Shown here: positions 5,973 through 9,177 of the stretch, piece by piece
How positions within the stretch are numbered: the first letter of the stretch is position 1
Layout of the letters: every line of letters begins with the position of its first letter
Origin: Acidobacteriota bacterium
GTDB taxonomy: Bacteria > Acidobacteriota > UBA6911 > RPQK01
NCBI GenBank assembly: GCA_003819755.1
Contig: RPQK01000264.1
Location: forward strand, 1 to 9,177
DNA: 9,177 nucleotides
Direction of reading: 5' to 3'
Program-made: the position numbers and the translations under genes
Notes under the pieces: model-generated
The model's database searches: none
The model's input: the letters and a program-made list of their open reading frames with translations, nothing else
Told to the model about the DNA's origin: nothing

Positions 5973-7382
5973 TTATTTCACCTCAATCTTCCCCAACGGA
6001 TACCATCCCTCCGCGTCTCGCCCTTCGATCGCCAGCCGAATCGCGGGCTTCTGGAGGCGCGGATCGAGGACCCCAACCGCGATTTCGTAGACGCCGGCGC
6101 GAAAATCATGCGGCACGTAAATACTACCGTCCCAGACAGCATCACCCGGGAGCCACTCGCGCAACCGGGCGTCGGTCTTGATCACCCGGCTAATCTGATT
6201 AGACTTGAAACGGAGAGCCAGCCAATACTCACGGTAGACGGGGGCAACACCGGCATTAAGCCACCAGCTTTGTATAGAAACCATCTCCCCCGCCCGGACT
6301 GTCTTGGGATACTCGAAGCGACGCAACACAAACCGGTATCCCATTTTCTTCTGGAAATTGTCAAACTGCGGCTTCCACTCGGGCGGAATCGCGGAGGACT
6401 TGATATTGACGGAAGTGACATGCCAGCGCAGCGCCTGATCAACGATGTAGTCAAGGTCCCAGCCCTGTTCCTTCCAGTGGCCGGGAACCCAGCAGGTCTC
6501 CAGAGAGACCGGGCTACGTTTCCAGACCTCCTGTATGCCTGCCCGAACCACCTGCTGCGGATATACATCCAGCATTTCGGGCGGGAAATACGGATCATCG
6601 GATTTGGTCCGCATGTCGCCGAGGCAGTCCAGACGCCAGCCTGCTCCCTTGGCGGTGGCATAGGCTAAGGCGCGTTCCTGATCAAAGTTCATCAGCAGCG
6701 GAGTCTGGCGAAAAGCGTCGAAGTAGATGTCGATGAGTGCCTGCTGGTGCTGGAAATCGGGCATGTACGGGCTCCAGCCCTCGCCCCAGTAACCGACGGA
6801 AGAGACGTCCACGGTGTCGAGGTAGGGGTGGCCATCGTATCTGGCGCCGACGGCGCCGATCAGGCGTCCCCAGTATTTGAGGTACAGAGGATCGGAGAAG
6901 TCCGGCTGCCAAACGTCACCGTCGGGGTCTCCGGGCTGGTTGGCGCGGCGAGCGCCGGATTTCTGATACCAATCAGGCAGGGGGTGTTTCTGATCGTAAG
7001 GCATCAGCCGAATGGCGAGGGTCTGGCTGTGTTTTCGGGCCTCCTCCAGCGCCGCGTCAAGGATGTCCCAGCGGACAGCGCCGGAGTCGGGCTCGATCGC
7101 CGACCAGAACCAGCGGCAGTACGCGATGGAAGTCCGGGGGAAGTCGACTTTGTCACGATTCGCGGTTCGCACGGCAGTCGGTCCTTCTTCGGACCACTTG
7201 AGCCCCTCATTGAGCGGCTCGTCGTTGAACCTCTGGAAGGTGGTGATCCCCATGCCCGGGTTGACGAGGACTTCATCAACCGCTTTCGGCCGAACCACGA
7301 CGCGCTCACGACCGCTTTGCTGAAAGCTGAATCCAACGACCGCAAATCCAATCGCTAAGGCACTAATGAAGACTCGTTTCAC
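5973..7382 (-). CDS. Secreted glycoside-hydrolase-like protein with DUF4832-type C-terminal domain
   Basis: From the GTG at 7382 the protein has 469 aa and begins with a clean Sec signal peptide (MKRVFISALAIGFAVVGFSFQQ). Residues 30-355 look like a glycosidase TIM barrel: VNPGMGITTFQRF near the start, a WDILDAALEEAR helix, LAIRLMPYD, SSVGYWGEGW (Glu201, a candidate acid/base after strand 4) and SLETCW (Glu295, a candidate nucleophile). Residues 355-469 fit a DUF4832-type beta-sandwich: YRFVLRRFEYP, SWWLNAGVAPVYREYWLALRF and WLPGD. Members are mostly uncharacterised and found with polysaccharide-degradation genes. The start could also be the GTG at 7424 (483 aa), which overlaps the upstream stop by 3 nt, but that adds 14 polar residues ahead of the signal peptide. 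GAGG 7 nt before the GTG at 7382 supports the shorter form. Glycosidase activity is inference; I cannot assign a GH family. Confidence 0.8.
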   Translation of the reverse strand: MKRVFISALAIGFAVVGFSFQQSGRERVVVRPKAVDEVLVNPGMGITTFQRFNDEPLNEGLKWSEEGPTAVRTANRDKVDFPRTSIAYCRWFWSAIEPDSGAVRWDILDAALEEARKHSQTLAIRLMPYDQKHPLPDWYQKSGARRANQPGDPDGDVWQPDFSDPLYLKYWGRLIGAVGARYDGHPYLDTVDVSSVGYWGEGWSPYMPDFQHQQALIDIYFDAFRQTPLLMNFDQERALAYATAKGAGWRLDCLGDMRTKSDDPYFPPEMLDVYPQQVVRAGIQEVWKRSPVSLETCWVPGHWKEQGWDLDYIVDQALRWHVTSVNIKSSAIPPEWKPQFDNFQKKMGYRFVLRRFEYPKTVRAGEMVSIQSWWLNAGVAPVYREYWLALRFKSNQISRVIKTDARLREWLPGDAVWDGSIYVPHDFRAGVYEIAVGVLDPRLQKPAIRLAIEGRDAEGWYPLGKIEVK

Positions 7383-7389
7383 TGTATCG

Positions 7390-7393
7390 CCTC
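7390..7393 (-). promoter_or_regulatory. Ribosome binding site deciding the GTG start at 7382
   Basis: On the minus strand GAGG lies 7 nt before the GTG at 7382. This GTG begins a canonical signal peptide, so the site argues for it over the upstream GTG at 7424. The latter also has a GGAG about 7 nt upstream, so the choice is not final. Confidence 0.5.
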
Positions 7394-7420
7394 GTTCTCT
7401 GTTGGGGATTGCATAAATGC

Positions 7421-8395
7421 TCACCCCCCTCTCTCCACCCTCACCGGTTCCGATTTCTCCCCTTCGTTGCCTTTCTGGTCAACCGACGAAACCCGGTAAT
7501 AGATACTGTCCCCTGCTGGAGGGCTCGCGTCGGTAAAGGCGTTCTCAGTCACCAGCTCGGCAATTCTCTCGGTCGTCTCGGGGACCGTCCCCCGATAGAT
7601 TCTGTACCCCTTCACGTCGTTCGCATCGGGCGGCTGCCACAGCAGCTGCACCTTCCCCTCAGCGAGAAGGCCGACGAGCCCGCCCGGGGGAGGCGGTCCG
7701 AAGGTATCTACGGGGGTGATCGTGATTTCCGGGCTTGAGTCACTCAGAACGAGCGGGGCCTCGGTTTGGGCAACCGCCTGTACGCGGTACGTTTTCGGAG
7801 TTCCCCACGTAAATTCTCTGTCTTCAAAGCGGGGGATAGAAACCGAGTGCCGTCCATTAACAAGGTACCCGACCACCTTCGCCGGCTGCCCGGCCAAATT
7901 CTCCTGAGGCGGATCCCAGGTAACGGTCACGTGGTCAGCCGACGGCGCAGCCTTCAGGTTGGCCGGAGGCTTGGGCGCAGCTTCTGAAGCCGTGGCCGGG
8001 GTGTTTGAGAACGGCGAAACTCGCTTTTGCTGGTTGATATAGCGGATGGAGTAGCGGCAGTTTGGCTGAGCAACTGGATCGATGAAGGCAAACAGCCCGG
8101 GACTCTCCGGCTTCAGGGTCTCCACTTCGACACGCGCCAGGACGGGCGAACTGTCGTTCCACGCCGTCGCTGTTCCGCACTGCCTGTAGACCCACACAGC
8201 TTTTATTTCAGGACCAGGGAGCGGGAACAGAAGCCGTGCAGCTGTCCCCGTTTGGATCAGCTGCAGTTGCTGCGTCGCTTCCGGGAAGATGACCAGCGGG
8301 GGCAGAGGCGGCGCCATTTTGGCGCAGGCGGCGAAGGCAACCAGGCAAAGGACCGTCAGGCAGGCACGGCACTGCGAGAAGAAGGAGTCGCGCAT
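7421..8395 (-). CDS. Lipoprotein with fibronectin type III domains
   Basis: A 324-aa protein with a lipoprotein signal: a hydrophobic segment (12-23) ending FAAC, Cys24 being the predicted lipidated residue. The mature N-terminus (CAKMAPPLPP) recalls the short CGxKGPLxxP motif of small LptM/YifL-type lipoproteins. Residues 143-231 and 232-322 are two fn3 domains: PANLKAAPSADHVTVTWDPP ... YRVQAVA, and GLVGLLAEGKVQLLWQPPDA ... VKGYRIYRG ... YYRVSSVDQKGNEG. Residues 40-135 may be a divergent third one (VWVYRQ ... CRYSIRYINQQ). No enzymatic motif is present, so a structural or binding role on the envelope is inferred. Its ATG directly follows the hslU stop (TAGATG) with no strong Shine-Dalgarno, which suggests translational coupling to hslU. 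It ends 38 nt before the preferred start of the next gene. Confidence 0.87.
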   Translation of the reverse strand: MRDSFFSQCRACLTVLCLVAFAACAKMAPPLPPLVIFPEATQQLQLIQTGTAARLLFPLPGPEIKAVWVYRQCGTATAWNDSSPVLARVEVETLKPESPGLFAFIDPVAQPNCRYSIRYINQQKRVSPFSNTPATASEAAPKPPANLKAAPSADHVTVTWDPPQENLAGQPAKVVGYLVNGRHSVSIPRFEDREFTWGTPKTYRVQAVAQTEAPLVLSDSSPEITITPVDTFGPPPPGGLVGLLAEGKVQLLWQPPDANDVKGYRIYRGTVPETTERIAELVTENAFTDASPPAGDSIYYRVSSVDQKGNEGEKSEPVRVERGG

Positions 8396-9177
8396 CTACA
8401 GAATGTAACGAGAAAGATCCTGATTCCTGATGATTTCTCCGAGTTGCTGCTGCACGTACTGCGAGTCGATGACGACTTTCTTCGAGGGCATATTCGAGCC
8501 CTCGAAAGACACCTCCTCCAGCAGCGCTTCCATTATGGTGTGCAGACGACGAGCACCGATGTTTTCAGTCGTTTCGTTCACAATTGCGGCAAAATGGGCG
8601 ATTTCCCGAACGGCGTCCTCGCTGAACTCCAAAGAAATCCCCTCCGTCGCCAACAACGCGGAATACTGCTTCAGCAGGGCGTTGCGCGGCTCGGTAAGGA
8701 TCCGGACAAAGTCGTCTTCCGACAAGTTGTCCATTTCAACGCGGATGGGAAAACGGCCTTGGAGCTCAGGGATCAGATCCGAGGGTTTGGAAACGTGAAA
8801 AGCGCCGGCGGCAATGAAAAGGATATGATCCGTTCGGATCATGCCGTACCTGGTGCTGACAGTCGTGCCCTCAACGATCGGGAGGATGTCGCGCTGAACG
8901 CCTTCCCGGCTGACTTCCGGCCCATGCCCGGATTCCCGGCCGGCGATCTTGTCGATCTCGTCCAAAAACACTATCCCGGAGTCCTCGACGCGCTCGACCG
9001 CCTCCCGCGCGACCTGCTCCATATCGATCAGCTTTGACTCCTCTTCCATGACCAGGTAGTCAATCGCCTCGTCGACCCGCATCTTTCGCTTCCGTGAGCG
9101 TGCTCCGAAGACATTCGGGAAGAAGTCTTTGAAGGTGATGTCCATTTCCTCCATTCCCTGAGAGCTGACGATCTCAA
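8396..9177 (-). CDS. hslU: ATP-dependent protease ATPase subunit HslU (ClpY), 3' part only
   Basis: The frame runs off the right edge, so the start, Walker A and pore loop are outside the window. About 260 codons remain, roughly the last 58% of a HslU of E. coli length (443 aa). Numbered from the internal Met at 9154, visible parts are the I-domain remnant (GMEEMD and the basic region around 15-26), Walker B IVFLDEIDKI (61-70), VSREGVQRDILPIVEG (81-96), TDHILFIAAGAF (108-119), KPSDLIPELQGR (123-134), the C-domain ENIGARRLHT (198-207) and the C-terminal DLSRYIL. In the family that tail inserts into HslV pockets to activate the peptidase. HslU unfolds substrates with ATP and feeds them to HslV in the cytoplasm. 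An hslV gene would be expected next to it, outside this window. The stop codon abuts the start of the lipoprotein gene. Confidence 0.97.
   Translation of the reverse strand, partial: EIVSSQGMEEMDITFKDFFPNVFGARSRKRKMRVDEAIDYLVMEEESKLIDMEQVAREAVERVEDSGIVFLDEIDKIAGRESGHGPEVSREGVQRDILPIVEGTTVSTRYGMIRTDHILFIAAGAFHVSKPSDLIPELQGRFPIRVEMDNLSEDDFVRILTEPRNALLKQYSALLATEGISLEFSEDAVREIAHFAAIVNETTENIGARRLHTIMEALLEEVSFEGSNMPSKKVVIDSQYVQQQLGEIIRNQDLSRYIL

Noticed and set aside
5904..6668. Plus-strand frame of 254 codons
   Set aside because: It is antisense to the glycosidase-like gene, which has a signal peptide, RBS and domain pattern.
8027..9037. Plus-strand frame of 336 codons
   Set aside because: It is antisense to hslU and the lipoprotein gene, both with clear domain motifs; its protein is low in recognisable pattern.

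Overview
This 9.2 kb, GC-rich bacterial window fits an Acidobacteriota-like (Solibacter/Bryobacter-type) genome. The reasons are a DUF4388 (PATAN) protein, exported DUF1080 and DUF4832-type proteins, a Tat-exported acetyl-xylan-esterase-like hydrolase, and an hslU gene followed directly by a fibronectin-type lipoprotein. This placement rests on gene content only; Planctomycetes or a related deep-branching phylum cannot be excluded.

Layout. The left third reads on the plus strand. It holds a large protein with a helical N-terminal part and a C-terminal DUF4388 domain (open at the left edge), then a two-domain protein joining a TrpF-like (phosphoribosylanthranilate isomerase family) barrel to an alkyltransferase-like (ATL) DNA-lesion-binding domain. 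The right two thirds read on the minus strand as one tightly packed series, in transcription order: the 3' part of hslU (cut by the right edge), an fn3-domain lipoprotein, a glycoside-hydrolase-like protein with a DUF4832-type C-terminus, a Tat-exported alpha/beta-hydrolase, and a secreted DUF1080 (3-keto-disaccharide hydrolase family) protein. Gaps are 0, about 38, 40 and 18 nt, so co-transcription is likely. The two blocks converge on a 148-nt gap filled by 9-bp-period GGGACA/TGTCCC repeats in opposite orientations, which can fold into a long imperfect hairpin.

How the genes fit together. The four genes after hslU all carry export signals (lipobox, Sec or Tat). Three of them belong to families linked to breakdown of plant or microbial polysaccharides, so the series looks like a small saccharolytic module placed behind the HslVU protease gene. 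The TrpF-ATL protein is the oddest gene: the cysteine general base of TrpF is alanine, and the ATL half carries Trp where alkyltransferases have the acceptor Cys. I see no CRISPR array, tRNA, rRNA, insertion sequence or recognisable defence system. No gene-free stretch exceeds 150 nt.
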